Below, in pieces: positions 6,366 to 13,934 of a stretch of DNA of 18,013 nucleotides (position 1 is the stretch's first letter; each line of letters opens with the position of its first letter). Origin of the DNA: an uncultured Dyadobacter sp. (GTDB taxonomy: Bacteria; Bacteroidota; Bacteroidia; Cytophagales; Spirosomataceae); the NCBI GenBank assembly GCA_937880795.1, contig CALGRQ010000445.1, forward strand, positions 1 to 18,013, given 5' to 3'. The position numbers and the translations under genes were made by a program. The notes below the pieces were generated by a model. That model was given only the letters and a program-made list of their open reading frames with translations. It made no database searches and was not told the DNA's origin.

Positions 6366-8600
6366 ATGATACGATTTCTTACGGGAGCGTTTTTATGCTT
6401 CGTGTCTCTTTCACTTTCTGCGCAACGCATTACCGGAACAGTAAATGAACAGGATGCGGGTACCAAACAGTTAAAGCCCATCACTGGTGCCAATGTTTAT
6501 TGGGCGGGTAGCACCCATGCCTCTTCTACCGATACCAGTGGCCGTTTCAGTATTCCTCGGGTAACACAAACCAATTTACTCGTGGTAAGTTTTGTAGGTT
6601 TCAGGAATGATACCATCAGGATTGGCCAGGAAAGTGAGCTACAAATTGTGCTGCACGGCGACCAAACCTTGCAAGAGGTAGTGGTTCGCGGAAATGCCAA
6701 TGCCATTGATCGGCTATCTCCGCATCAAACCGAAATTATAACCACCCGAGCGCTCGCAAAGGCAGCCTGCTGCAACCTCTCTGAAAGCTTTGAAACCAAT
6801 GCCTCCGTTTCTGTTTCATATAGCGATGCGGTAACGGGCTCCAAGCAAATCCAGATGTTAGGATTGAGCGGTAATTATATACAAACCAATGTGGAGAATA
6901 TTCCTGGTTTACGGGGTTTGGCGTCAACATTTGGGCTCAATTTTATTCCGGGAACCTGGATTCAGTCTATCGATATAGGTAAGGGAGCCGGATCCGTTGT
7001 GAATGGTTATGAGTCTATGACGGGCCAGATCAACGTTGAATTGCAAAAGCCGGACACGCACGAAAAACTGTATTTCAACACCTATGTAAATAGTTTTGGA
7101 AGGGGAGAGGTCAATCTCAATCTTGCACATCAGTTCAACGAAAAATGGAGTACCGGACTTTTAACCCATGGAAGTACACTTCAGAACAGAATAGATAAAA
7201 ACAAGGACGGGTTTCTGGATTTGCCACTTTACACCCAGTTCAACGGTATAAACCGATGGAAATACCAAAGTTCCAAAATGATGGCTCAGTTTGGGGTGAA
7301 GGCTCTTTATGAGGACCGTCTGGGCGGACAAAAGGATTTTCGCAAGGAAATGAAGGGCACAACGGAGGCCTATGGTTTTGGAGCCAAAGTGGGGCGGTAC
7401 GAGTTTTTTTCAAAAATAGCACGCTTGTTTCCTGACAAACCCTACAAAGGGCTGGGACTGGTCGTGAATGCATCGCTATATGATTCCAAATCGTATTTTG
7501 GGCTAAATAATTACGATGGACGCCAGGAGAGTGTATATGGAAACCTTATTTACCAATCCATTATAGGCAGTACCAATCATTCGTATAAGGTAGGAGCTAG
7601 CTATTTATATGATCATTACAACGAACATTACAGAGACCTTTACATGATCAGGAAGGAGTCGGTGCCTGGGGCGTTTGTTGAGTATACTTACAACCGGTTA
7701 GATAAGTTTGTAGCTGTGGCGGGCGGTCGTGTTGACTTTCACAACCTATACGGGACCCAATGGACGCCTCGGTTGCATTTGAAATACAGTATCACTGATC
7801 AAACCACATTAAGAGCATCTGCCGGCAGAGGTTTCAGGGTTGCCAATCCTTTTGCCGAAAACTATGGAAATCTGGTGAGTTCAAGACGCGTAATGTTTAC
7901 TGAAAATATTCGCCCTGAAGTTTCATGGAACTATGGAGCGAGTCTTACCCAGGAATTCAAATGGGGTGAAATGTCAGGAAGCTTTATAGCAGATTACTAT
8001 CGGACTGATTTCGAAAATCAGCTCATAGCCGATATGGAAGATCCCCGCTTCATGCGCTTTTATAACCTGAGAGGAAAAGCATTTGCGAATAGTTTTCAGG
8101 CAGAAGTCAATCTTGAGCCGATCAAGCGCTTCGACCTGAAATTAGCCTACCGTCTTTTCGATGTGAAACAGACCATAGATGGCATTGCAGATGCGAATAC
8201 CTTGCAGCCTCGCATGATGGTGAGTCGGGATCGCGTTTTATTCAATGCAGGATATGCTCTTCCCTATGATAAATGGAAATTTGATGTAACTGTGCAATGG
8301 AATGGTAAAAAGAGGATGCCCTATATGGGTGAGGTGAGCGAGCATGCGGGTCATGGAATGGCAACAGACATGGCATCTACCATGGCGCCTTCTTTCTACA
8401 ATGTTAATGCGCAAATTACCCGAACCTTTCCAAAATGGGATCTATACGTTGGTGGAGAGAACCTGACGAACTTTACCCAGAAAAATCCGATTATGGGAGC
8501 TACACATCCTTTTCATCAGGGTTTTGACGGAGGAATGGCATGGGGGCCTGTAACCGGACGAATGATTTACGCCGGAATGCGTTATAAGATTATCAGATAA
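6366..8600 (+). CDS. TonB-dependent outer-membrane receptor, metal (probably copper) associated
   Basis: Outer-membrane receptor of 744 residues. Signal peptide ~1-20 (ending LSAQ), a carboxypeptidase-regulatory-like beta-sandwich (~22-90, ITGTVNE to VSFVGFRND), a plug domain (~105-235, containing SKQIQMLGLSGNY and MTGQINVEL) and a beta-barrel to the C-terminus, ending in aromatic-rich MRYKIIR. Two adjacent cysteines (C135, C136; AACCNLSES) lie at the start of the plug, unusual for an oxidising periplasm and a possible metal site. A His/Met-rich loop (SEHAGHGMATDMASTM, ~656-672) lies in the last extracellular loops. Substrate cannot be read directly; the neighbouring HMA, HMBD and AraC-HMA genes point to copper. 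The 85-base gap upstream holds a hairpin at 6302-6332. Confidence 0.9.
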   Translation: MIRFLTGAFLCFVSLSLSAQRITGTVNEQDAGTKQLKPITGANVYWAGSTHASSTDTSGRFSIPRVTQTNLLVVSFVGFRNDTIRIGQESELQIVLHGDQTLQEVVVRGNANAIDRLSPHQTEIITTRALAKAACCNLSESFETNASVSVSYSDAVTGSKQIQMLGLSGNYIQTNVENIPGLRGLASTFGLNFIPGTWIQSIDIGKGAGSVVNGYESMTGQINVELQKPDTHEKLYFNTYVNSFGRGEVNLNLAHQFNEKWSTGLLTHGSTLQNRIDKNKDGFLDLPLYTQFNGINRWKYQSSKMMAQFGVKALYEDRLGGQKDFRKEMKGTTEAYGFGAKVGRYEFFSKIARLFPDKPYKGLGLVVNASLYDSKSYFGLNNYDGRQESVYGNLIYQSIIGSTNHSYKVGASYLYDHYNEHYRDLYMIRKESVPGAFVEYTYNRLDKFVAVAGGRVDFHNLYGTQWTPRLHLKYSITDQTTLRASAGRGFRVANPFAENYGNLVSSRRVMFTENIRPEVSWNYGASLTQEFKWGEMSGSFIADYYRTDFENQLIADMEDPRFMRFYNLRGKAFANSFQAEVNLEPIKRFDLKLAYRLFDVKQTIDGIADANTLQPRMMVSRDRVLFNAGYALPYDKWKFDVTVQWNGKKRMPYMGEVSEHAGHGMATDMASTMAPSFYNVNAQITRTFPKWDLYVGGENLTNFTQKNPIMGATHPFHQGFDGGMAWGPVTGRMIYAGMRYKIIR

Positions 8601-8732
8601 AACCGATCTGAACGGAAAGCAGGAACAGAGAGATCATATAGGTCTGAACGCAGCAAGCGGTCTGAATAAGCCGAAGCAGCAAGAATAAAACCCGACATAA
8701 GAAAAGCTTAAATTGAACAGAATTATTCTTTT
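8601..8732. repeat. Intergenic region with degenerate short direct repeats
   Basis: Three related units follow the receptor stop codon: GATCTGAACG...AAGCAGG (8605-8623), GGTCTGAACGCAGCAAGC (8641-8658) and GGTCTGAATAAGCC...AGCAGCAAG (8659-8683), sharing RRTCTGAAY and GCAGCAAG. They could be remnants of slippage, or RNA- or protein-binding repeats. No gene or terminator was seen. Confidence 0.4.
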
Positions 8733-9305
8733 ATGAAATTACAAATCAAAAATATGGTATGTGACCGCTGTAAGCGGGTGGTAAGAGAAGAACTGGGTCG
8801 TATTGGCGTGGAATTGAAGCATGTAGGATTGGGAGATGTAGATACTGTAAATGAGCCGGATGCGACTAAGATGGCCGAGTTGAAGCAGGTTTTAAAAGAA
8901 AATGGATTCGAATTACTGGACGATCGCAAGGACACTGTGGTAGAACATATCAAAACACTGATCATAGAAGAGGTTCAATATTTGAAGGGAAACAAACCGT
9001 CTGGTATGAATTTTTCGGATTATTTGTCTCAAAAAACCGGCTATGATTATTCCTACATTAGCAACATGTTTTCTACCGAAACGGGTCAGTCCATTGAGCA
9101 ATATATCATTGCACAAAAAGTGGAGAAAATAAAAGAGTGGTTGTCGTACAATGAGTTATCAATCAGTGAAATGGCGTGGCGATTGTCATACAGTAGTGCG
9201 GCCCATTTAAGCAACCAATTCAAAAAAGTGACTGGTATGACACCGGGCGCGTATAAGAAAGACACTTCCTTAGGAAGAAAGCCCCTTGACAAAGTAGGGG
9301 CTTAA
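8733..9305 (+). CDS. HMA-like domain fused to AraC-type DNA-binding domain
   Basis: Regulator of 190 residues, short for the AraC family. Residues 1-~70 form an HMA-like metal-binding domain with MVCDRC (C10-x2-C13) and a C-terminal LKENGFELLDD. Residues ~75-185 form an AraC/XylS double helix-turn-helix (DYLSQKTGYDYSYISNMFS first; SISEMAWRLSYSSAAHLSNQ second), closed by the hallmark FKKVTGMTPGAYKK. No effector domain other than the HMA module is present, so metal is the obvious ligand and copper the likely one. It sits between the receptor and the secreted copper-binding genes, so it probably autoregulates this cluster. The 132-base gap before it holds degenerate repeats. Metal identity and DNA target are inferred. 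Confidence 0.88.
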   Translation: MKLQIKNMVCDRCKRVVREELGRIGVELKHVGLGDVDTVNEPDATKMAELKQVLKENGFELLDDRKDTVVEHIKTLIIEEVQYLKGNKPSGMNFSDYLSQKTGYDYSYISNMFSTETGQSIEQYIIAQKVEKIKEWLSYNELSISEMAWRLSYSSAAHLSNQFKKVTGMTPGAYKKDTSLGRKPLDKVGA

Positions 9306-9340
9306 TTAAAATTAACACCAACGAATAACCTTTGATTTTT

Positions 9341-9580
9341 ATGAAGAAACTGATTTATGCATCCATGTTCCTGTTTTGTGTGGCTTGTTCAGGAAATAAT
9401 CAAAAAACAGAAACGCAGGAAACCGCCACTGAACATGTCGCTGAGAAGCAATATGCTTGTCCGATGAAGTGTGAGGGAGAAAAAACATATACCGAAGCAG
9501 GAACATGTCCGGTTTGTAAAATGGAGCTTACAGAAATCGCAATGGCCGACACAGATTCATCGGGTCATGCGCATGAATGA
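9341..9580 (+). CDS. HMBD-domain lipoprotein, periplasmic copper-binding
   Basis: Small lipoprotein of 79 residues. The ATG at 9341 (MKKLIYASMFLFCVAC) gives a lipobox with the lipidated cysteine at C16 followed by S17-G18; the frame is open 9 bases further upstream but without a better start. After a Thr/Glu-rich linker, the heavy-metal-binding domain reads YACPM-KCEG...CPVCKMEL (C40, M42, C44, C56, C59, M61), the YxCPM/CPxCxM pattern found in CusB-type and Bacteroidota copper proteins. The C-terminus adds His (GHAHE). It would bind Cu in the periplasm, anchored to a membrane. It lies 35 bases after the AraC-type gene and 24 bases before the next, so is probably co-transcribed. Confidence 0.85.
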   Translation: MKKLIYASMFLFCVACSGNNQKTETQETATEHVAEKQYACPMKCEGEKTYTEAGTCPVCKMELTEIAMADTDSSGHAHE

Positions 9581-9604
9581 TTTGAATTATAAATAACAGT
9601 AATT

Positions 9605-9946
9605 ATGAAGAAGACATTGTTAACATTCGTATTGGCCATACTGGCCGTATTTAACGTTGCCCAGGCTAATGACGACAAAGTGGTTAAAATTAAAACCACA
9701 GCCATTTGCGAAATGTGCAAGGCACGTATCGAGCGCACATTGGGTCTGTCCAAAGGCGTAAAAGAGTCGAATCTGAATTTGAAGGAAAATGTGATTACGG
9801 TTACATATAATGCCAACAAAACAACGCCGGAGGCTATTCGCAAGACGATTATCAATACCGGATATGATGCAGATGGCCAAGTTGCCAATCAGAAAGCGCA
9901 CGACAAGCTGCCTTCTTGCTGCCGTAAAACGGCTACCCCCCACTGA
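9605..9946 (+). CDS. Secreted HMA-domain protein
   Basis: Protein of 113 residues with a signal peptide (MKKTLLTFVLAILAVFNVAQA, probable cleavage after residue 21) followed by an HMA domain: the loop ICEMC (C35-x2-C38), the strand VKESNLNLKENVITVTY and the terminal GYDADG. A tail KLPSCCRK carries two more cysteines. Exported HMA proteins of this kind are periplasmic metal carriers in Bacteroidota; copper is inferred from context. It follows the HMBD lipoprotein by 24 bases. A strong stem-loop lies 10 bases after its stop codon. Confidence 0.85.
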   Translation: MKKTLLTFVLAILAVFNVAQANDDKVVKIKTTAICEMCKARIERTLGLSKGVKESNLNLKENVITVTYNANKTTPEAIRKTIINTGYDADGQVANQKAHDKLPSCCRKTATPH

Positions 9947-9955
9947 ATGTGATCG

Positions 9956-9987
9956 CTAGAAGTTGTCCCAAAGAGGGCAACTTCTAG
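9956..9987 (+). repeat. Strong intergenic stem-loop
   Basis: CTAGAAGTTG-T-CCC-aaaga-GGG-CAACTTCTAG: ten perfect base pairs, one bulged T, three more GC pairs and a 5-base loop. There is no T-run on the + side, so a Rho-independent terminator is not supported. It may stabilise the 3' end of the upstream mRNA, attenuate the 10034 gene or be a protein-binding site. Confidence 0.6.
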
Positions 9988-10033
9988 TCCTATGGATTGT
10001 GTACTGCTGAGTCTTCCACCAATCGCTTACATC

Positions 10034-11392
10034 ATGAAAAAAATATTTAACATACTGGCTTTTGTAGGTATGCTTGCTACTGCATTGCCTGCTTTTTCAC
10101 AGCATGAACACCACGGACATTCAACCCAGCCGATTAAAGACACCTTGCGACATGATGACCATAGCAGCATGCAAAAGCATGACACAAAGATGTCACATAG
10201 CTTTTCATTGACTTTACCCATGTCGCGTAACGGTTCGGGAACGGGTTGGCAGCCGGATGCGACCCCCATGTATGCCTACATGAAACACGGTAACAAATGG
10301 AATTACATGTTACATGGAAGTCTGTTTTTACGCTATACCGCTCAAAATTTTAATAATCAGGATAAGAGAGGACAAGATTCCAAGATAAGTTTGCCCAACT
10401 GGGTGATGGGGATGGGACAACGACAGGTTGGTAAAAACGGACTATTGACATTGCGTGCGATGATATCGCTGGATAGGATTACGGATGGTGGGGCGGGTTA
10501 TCCATTGCTGTTTCAATCCGGAGAGACCTGGAAAGGACAAGCATTGATCGACCGACAGCATCCGCACGATCTCATTTCGGAACTGGCCGTGGGTTATACC
10601 CAACGCATCAATGAAAAAATAGATGTTACACTATATGCCGGCTATCCCGGAGAGCCCGCTTTGGGCCCCACTGCATTTATGCACCGGATGTCGGCATTCA
10701 ATAATCCGGATGCCGTTTTGGGGCATCATTGGCAGGATGCAACCCATATCACTTTTGGTGTCGTGACGGCGGGCATTCGTTATGGAAAATTTAAACTGGA
10801 AGGTTCGAGCTTTACCGGGCGGGAACCCGATGAAAATCGCTTCAATTTTGATAAATCCCGTTTTGACTCGTATAGCTATCGTCTGCTTTTCAACCCTAGT
10901 AAAAATTGGGCTATACAGGCCTCGAAGGGTTATATAAAAAGCCCGGAGGCAGGCCATGCCGGACAAAATGTACATAGAACCACTGCTTCGGTGCAGCATT
11001 CAGGGAAACTGGCTGGTGAAAACCGCTGGGTGGCATCTTCTCTAGTTTGGGGCTATAACGATGCGCAGGGTCACAGTGAGCACTCATTTTTGGCCGAATC
11101 CAATGTTCAGCTTAATAAGTGGGCCTTTTATGGCCGGTATGAGTTCGTGCAAAAGAGCGATCATGAACTGGGTGTGGTTTGGTATGACAAAGTGGAGAAA
11201 GAACGTTTTCCTATATCGATGGCGTCGTTAGGAGTGAATCGGGAAATAGCTTCTTTCCGAAATACACTCTTGCAGGCAGGTGGGCAAGTTGGGTTTTATC
11301 ACATCGACAAGCTATTACACAACCTCTATGGCAAATCTCCAATTTCTGGCCAGCTATATTTGCGGGTAACGCCTGGGAGAATGCGTATGTAG
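10034..11392 (+). CDS. Histidine-rich outer-membrane beta-barrel protein of unknown function
   Basis: Protein of 452 residues not recognised as a characterised family. The ATG at 10034 gives a clear signal peptide (MKKIFNILAFVGMLATALPAFS) with cleavage before QHEHHGH; the frame is open to 9992 but the upstream start is poor. The mature N-terminus is His/Met-rich (HEHHGHS, HDDHSSMQKHDTKM), consistent with copper binding. The rest is an amphipathic, aromatic- and glycine-rich barrel pattern (NYMLHGSLFLRYTAQNF, TLYAGYPGEPALGP, FYGRYEFVQKS), ending QLYLRVTPGRMRM. HPHDL and GHHWQD add His. It is the last gene of the copper module, 87 bases after the HMA gene. A role as an outer-membrane copper-binding or efflux porin is inferred. 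Confidence 0.75.
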   Translation: MKKIFNILAFVGMLATALPAFSQHEHHGHSTQPIKDTLRHDDHSSMQKHDTKMSHSFSLTLPMSRNGSGTGWQPDATPMYAYMKHGNKWNYMLHGSLFLRYTAQNFNNQDKRGQDSKISLPNWVMGMGQRQVGKNGLLTLRAMISLDRITDGGAGYPLLFQSGETWKGQALIDRQHPHDLISELAVGYTQRINEKIDVTLYAGYPGEPALGPTAFMHRMSAFNNPDAVLGHHWQDATHITFGVVTAGIRYGKFKLEGSSFTGREPDENRFNFDKSRFDSYSYRLLFNPSKNWAIQASKGYIKSPEAGHAGQNVHRTTASVQHSGKLAGENRWVASSLVWGYNDAQGHSEHSFLAESNVQLNKWAFYGRYEFVQKSDHELGVVWYDKVEKERFPISMASLGVNREIASFRNTLLQAGGQVGFYHIDKLLHNLYGKSPISGQLYLRVTPGRMRM

Positions 11393-11502
11393 TGATTAAG
11401 GATGCAGTAACGCGCGTCAAATGGATTAAATAATGGCTTGGTAAGTCTTTTTTAGTTTGTAATTTACTTCATACATAATAATAACCACTTCATACAATCA
11501 GT

Positions 11503-11868
11503 ATGCTAGGATTAAGAACAACCATTTATAAAGTGGGGGATATCGTAAAAGCAAAGGATTGGTATTCAAAGGCTTTTAATGCGATTCCTTACTTCGATGA
11601 GCCATTTTATGTAGGCTTCAACATTGCGGGCTATGAATTAGGACTACAACCGGAAGAGCATGCTATGGGAGAAAAGGCAGAAAGTGTTGTGGCCTATTGG
11701 GGGGTGGAAGACATGGATGGAAGCTACCAGCACTTTCTTGATATAGGTGCCACAGAAAATGAGCCACCTACCAATGTAGGGGGTGAATTGCTAACGGCAA
11801 CGGTTAAAGATCCATTTGGCAACGTGATAGGCCTGATATACAATCCTTATTTTAAGCTTGAAGATTAG
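11503..11868 (+). CDS. VOC (glyoxalase/dioxygenase fold) family protein
   Basis: Protein of 121 residues with one vicinal-oxygen-chelate domain built from paired beta-alpha-beta-beta-beta units: LGLRTTIYKVGDIVKAKDWYSKAF at the start, the repeat GVEDMDGSYQHFLDIGA in the middle, and VKDPFGNVIGLIYNP at the end. Members bind a metal or small antibiotic-like ligand as dimers; the substrate cannot be deduced here. It is separated from the copper module by 110 bases without a recognised promoter, and the methyltransferase frame begins almost at its stop codon. Confidence 0.85.
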   Translation: MLGLRTTIYKVGDIVKAKDWYSKAFNAIPYFDEPFYVGFNIAGYELGLQPEEHAMGEKAESVVAYWGVEDMDGSYQHFLDIGATENEPPTNVGGELLTATVKDPFGNVIGLIYNPYFKLED

Positions 11869-11916
11869 GTTGTGGAGCATTCGCTGAAATGTTCATTTTC
11901 TAATTACTTTTGCCCT

Positions 11917-11924
11917 TCCATTAA
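11917..11924 (+). promoter_or_regulatory. Possible -7 box for the methyltransferase
   Basis: TACTTTTG matches the Bacteroidota -7 consensus TAnnTTTG exactly and lies 13 bases before the TTG at 11938. No TTG at -33 spacing was found, so the promoter is tentative. Confidence 0.35.
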
Positions 11925-11937
11925 CCGTATAACAATT

Positions 11938-12684
11938 TTGGCCTGGTACCATACTTATTTTAAAGGACTTCCCCAGCGCGCGTGGAAACTGCATCAGGAT
12001 GAGGAATATACTGAATATGAGGTAGATTTCCTTCGTGATGTGCTTGAAATGCAGGAAGATAATAAAGTGCTCGACCTACTTTCAGGATATGGCCGTCATG
12101 CCATTCCGTTGGCAGCAGCAGGAATAGATCTCACTTGTATTGATATATCCAGTGAATATTGTGACGAATTGTCGGCAGTGACTCGTGCACATAAATTGCC
12201 AATTGATGTAATCTGCGGCGATGTACTCGAACATGACTTTGGCACGGAGCGTTTCAATGCAGCGTATTGCTTTGGAAACAGTTTTAGCTTTTTCCCCCGT
12301 ACCGATTTGCAACGGCTCATTCAGCAGGTGTCCGATGTATTGGTTCCTGGTGGATATTTTGCCATACATACCGAAAACCTTGCAGAAAGTGTATTTCCAA
12401 ATTTCCAGACAAGAAACTGGATGCCTGTGAAAGATGATATATACTACCTGGCTCAGAATGAATACAATGCTGAGGGGGGATATATAGAATCAGAACAAAC
12501 CTTTATTTCGGGTTCAGAAAAAGTAACTCATGCAGTTCGGCAGTATATATATACCCTTGCAGACCTGTGCAGTATGTTTGGCCGTGCAGGGTTAGAAGTA
12601 ACTGCAACCTTCGCCAATTTAGAGGCCGATCCTTTTATGTTTGGTGACGATCAGCTTTATCTGATTGCTAAGAAAATACGATAG
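11938..12684 (+). CDS. Class I SAM-dependent methyltransferase
   Basis: Small-molecule methyltransferase of 248 residues from the TTG at 11938. Motif I is LDLLSGYGRHAIPLAAAG, followed by the acidic ribose-binding end of strand 2 (CIDISSEY), the post-motif GDVLEHDF, AYCFGNSFSFF and LVPGGYFAIHTENL; the C-terminal beta-sheet reads QLYLIAKKIR. The frame is open from a GTG at 11872, three bases after the VOC stop, which would add 22 residues (with Cys, Ser and Asn) not typical of the fold; AWYHTYFKGLPQRAW looks like the true N-terminus. A -7-like box just upstream supports the shorter form, but the start is uncertain. It ends tail to tail with the minus-strand sulfur module, one base apart. Substrate unknown. 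Confidence 0.85.
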   Translation: MAWYHTYFKGLPQRAWKLHQDEEYTEYEVDFLRDVLEMQEDNKVLDLLSGYGRHAIPLAAAGIDLTCIDISSEYCDELSAVTRAHKLPIDVICGDVLEHDFGTERFNAAYCFGNSFSFFPRTDLQRLIQQVSDVLVPGGYFAIHTENLAESVFPNFQTRNWMPVKDDIYYLAQNEYNAEGGYIESEQTFISGSEKVTHAVRQYIYTLADLCSMFGRAGLEVTATFANLEADPFMFGDDQLYLIAKKIR

Positions 12685-12685
12685 C

Positions 12686-13198
12686 TCAGTGCGGGAGCTT
12701 GCTACGTAATAGTCCATACGTCCAGGTTCCTGCAATAGCACTTAACAAGGTTACAGCTACGGCCAGAAAGCCACTGCCAATTTGTGCAAAAAGGGGGCCC
12801 GGGCAAGCGCCGGTAATGGCCCAACCAATGCCAAACAGCAAACCACCATAAATTTGTCCCTTGTTAAAAGTTTTTTCAGGTATATGAACCTCTTCATGAT
12901 CTATGGTTCGCAGGTTTAGTCGTTTAATGATTTGAACCGACAAAAGTCCAACCAGAACAGCTGAACCAATTACTCCATACATGTGAAAAGATTGGAAACG
13001 GAACATTTCCTGTATGCGAAACCAGGAAACGATTTCGGCTTTCACAAAGACAATACCGAAAAGTACGCCTACGATCAAATATTTGAGATTGGATACGAAT
13101 CCTTCTGGATTTTTTTGCTGATTGGATCCATCAAAACCATCCTGGCGTATATAATCCTGCTCGGAGGTAAGTTGGTTTTCTTGGTTTGTATGTCTCAT
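12686..13198 (-). CDS. YeeE/YedE-type transporter, second subunit (DUF6691-like), copy 2
   Basis: Paralogue of the protein at 4908-5399: 170 residues, with VGVLFGIVFVKAE, SWFRIQEMFRFQSFHMYG, FNKGQIYGGLLFG and the signature TGACPGPLFAQIG. The polar N-terminus (residues 1-~35) differs from copy 1. It is the last gene of a minus-strand module, 36 bases after the first subunit. It supplies the GACPG half of a split thiosulfate-type transporter. Its end is one base from the end of the opposite-strand methyltransferase, with no terminator between them. Confidence 0.88.
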   Translation of the reverse strand: MRHTNQENQLTSEQDYIRQDGFDGSNQQKNPEGFVSNLKYLIVGVLFGIVFVKAEIVSWFRIQEMFRFQSFHMYGVIGSAVLVGLLSVQIIKRLNLRTIDHEEVHIPEKTFNKGQIYGGLLFGIGWAITGACPGPLFAQIGSGFLAVAVTLLSAIAGTWTYGLLRSKLPH

Positions 13199-13234
13199 AA
13201 TTAATTTATTAATAGAAATTGTAGTGGTTGCAAA

Positions 13235-13801
13235 CTACTTGATCCACTGAAAAATTAGAGGGAAAAGCAGATGTGTACATGCAAAACCGCCTGCCATAAA
13301 AGCAATGGTTGCTACGAGTGAAGGCCATTGTAAATTAGCCATCCCCATGATAGAATGCCCCGAAGTACATCCACCCGCATAGCGGGTACCAAATCCTACG
13401 AGGAATCCGCCAAGCACAAGAAATATGAATCCCTTTACACTAAAAATGTTTTGAACGGAAAACAGGTCCTCAGGCATAAGACCTTTAAAATCGGTGACAC
13501 CTAGGTTTTCTAGTGCTGCTTGAGTGGCAGGGGCAATCACGATATGATCTGGATTGGTAAGGGCAAAGGTGGCTATAAACCCACCGAGGGTTATGCCGGC
13601 AACGAAAAACAAATTCCAAGCCTCTTTCTTCCAGTCGTATTTAAAAAAGGAAATATTCGCCGGAATAACCGCTGCACATATATGTCGCAGCGAGGAGGAA
13701 ATACCAAAAGATTTATTTCCCAATAACAACAAAATGGGTACGGTTAACCCAATCAGCGGCCCGGCTATATACCACGGCCAGGGTTTTTGTATCAATTCCA
13801 T
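13235..13801 (-). CDS. YeeE/YedE family transporter, first subunit, copy 2
   Basis: Paralogue of the protein at 4342-4902: 188 residues beginning MELIQKPWPWYIAGPLIGL, with LRHICAAVIPANISFF and YAGGCTSGHSIMG. C43 is kept but the second cysteine of copy 1 (C46) is valine here, the most visible local difference between the copies. It precedes the second-subunit gene by 36 bases and follows the dioxygenase by 133 bases; that gap holds an inverted repeat that may uncouple it from the dioxygenase. Predicted to import thiosulfate or a related sulfur anion. Confidence 0.88.
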   Translation of the reverse strand: MELIQKPWPWYIAGPLIGLTVPILLLLGNKSFGISSSLRHICAAVIPANISFFKYDWKKEAWNLFFVAGITLGGFIATFALTNPDHIVIAPATQAALENLGVTDFKGLMPEDLFSVQNIFSVKGFIFLVLGGFLVGFGTRYAGGCTSGHSIMGMANLQWPSLVATIAFMAGGFACTHLLFPLIFQWIK

Positions 13802-13851
13802 TTTTGGAGAAATTTTGTGTGATGTTGAATCGTATATGAATATATAAAAAG

Positions 13852-13901
13852 AACTGAACCTACCGAAGTTACCTGTTTTAGGTCTTTTAGTCGGTTCAGT
13901 T
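13852..13901 (-). terminator. Possible terminator or attenuator between dioxygenase copy 2 and its transporter genes
   Basis: On the minus strand, AACTGAACC pairs with GGTTCAGTT (nine base pairs) around a 32-base loop that itself contains ACCT-AAAAC-AGGT; the right arm is followed by CTTTTTATAT. The U-rich tract suits intrinsic termination, but the large loop makes it weak; partial read-through or an attenuator is plausible. Confidence 0.4.
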
Positions 13902-13934
13902 TAAACGATATAGGGCTTGGTAAATCGTGTTATT

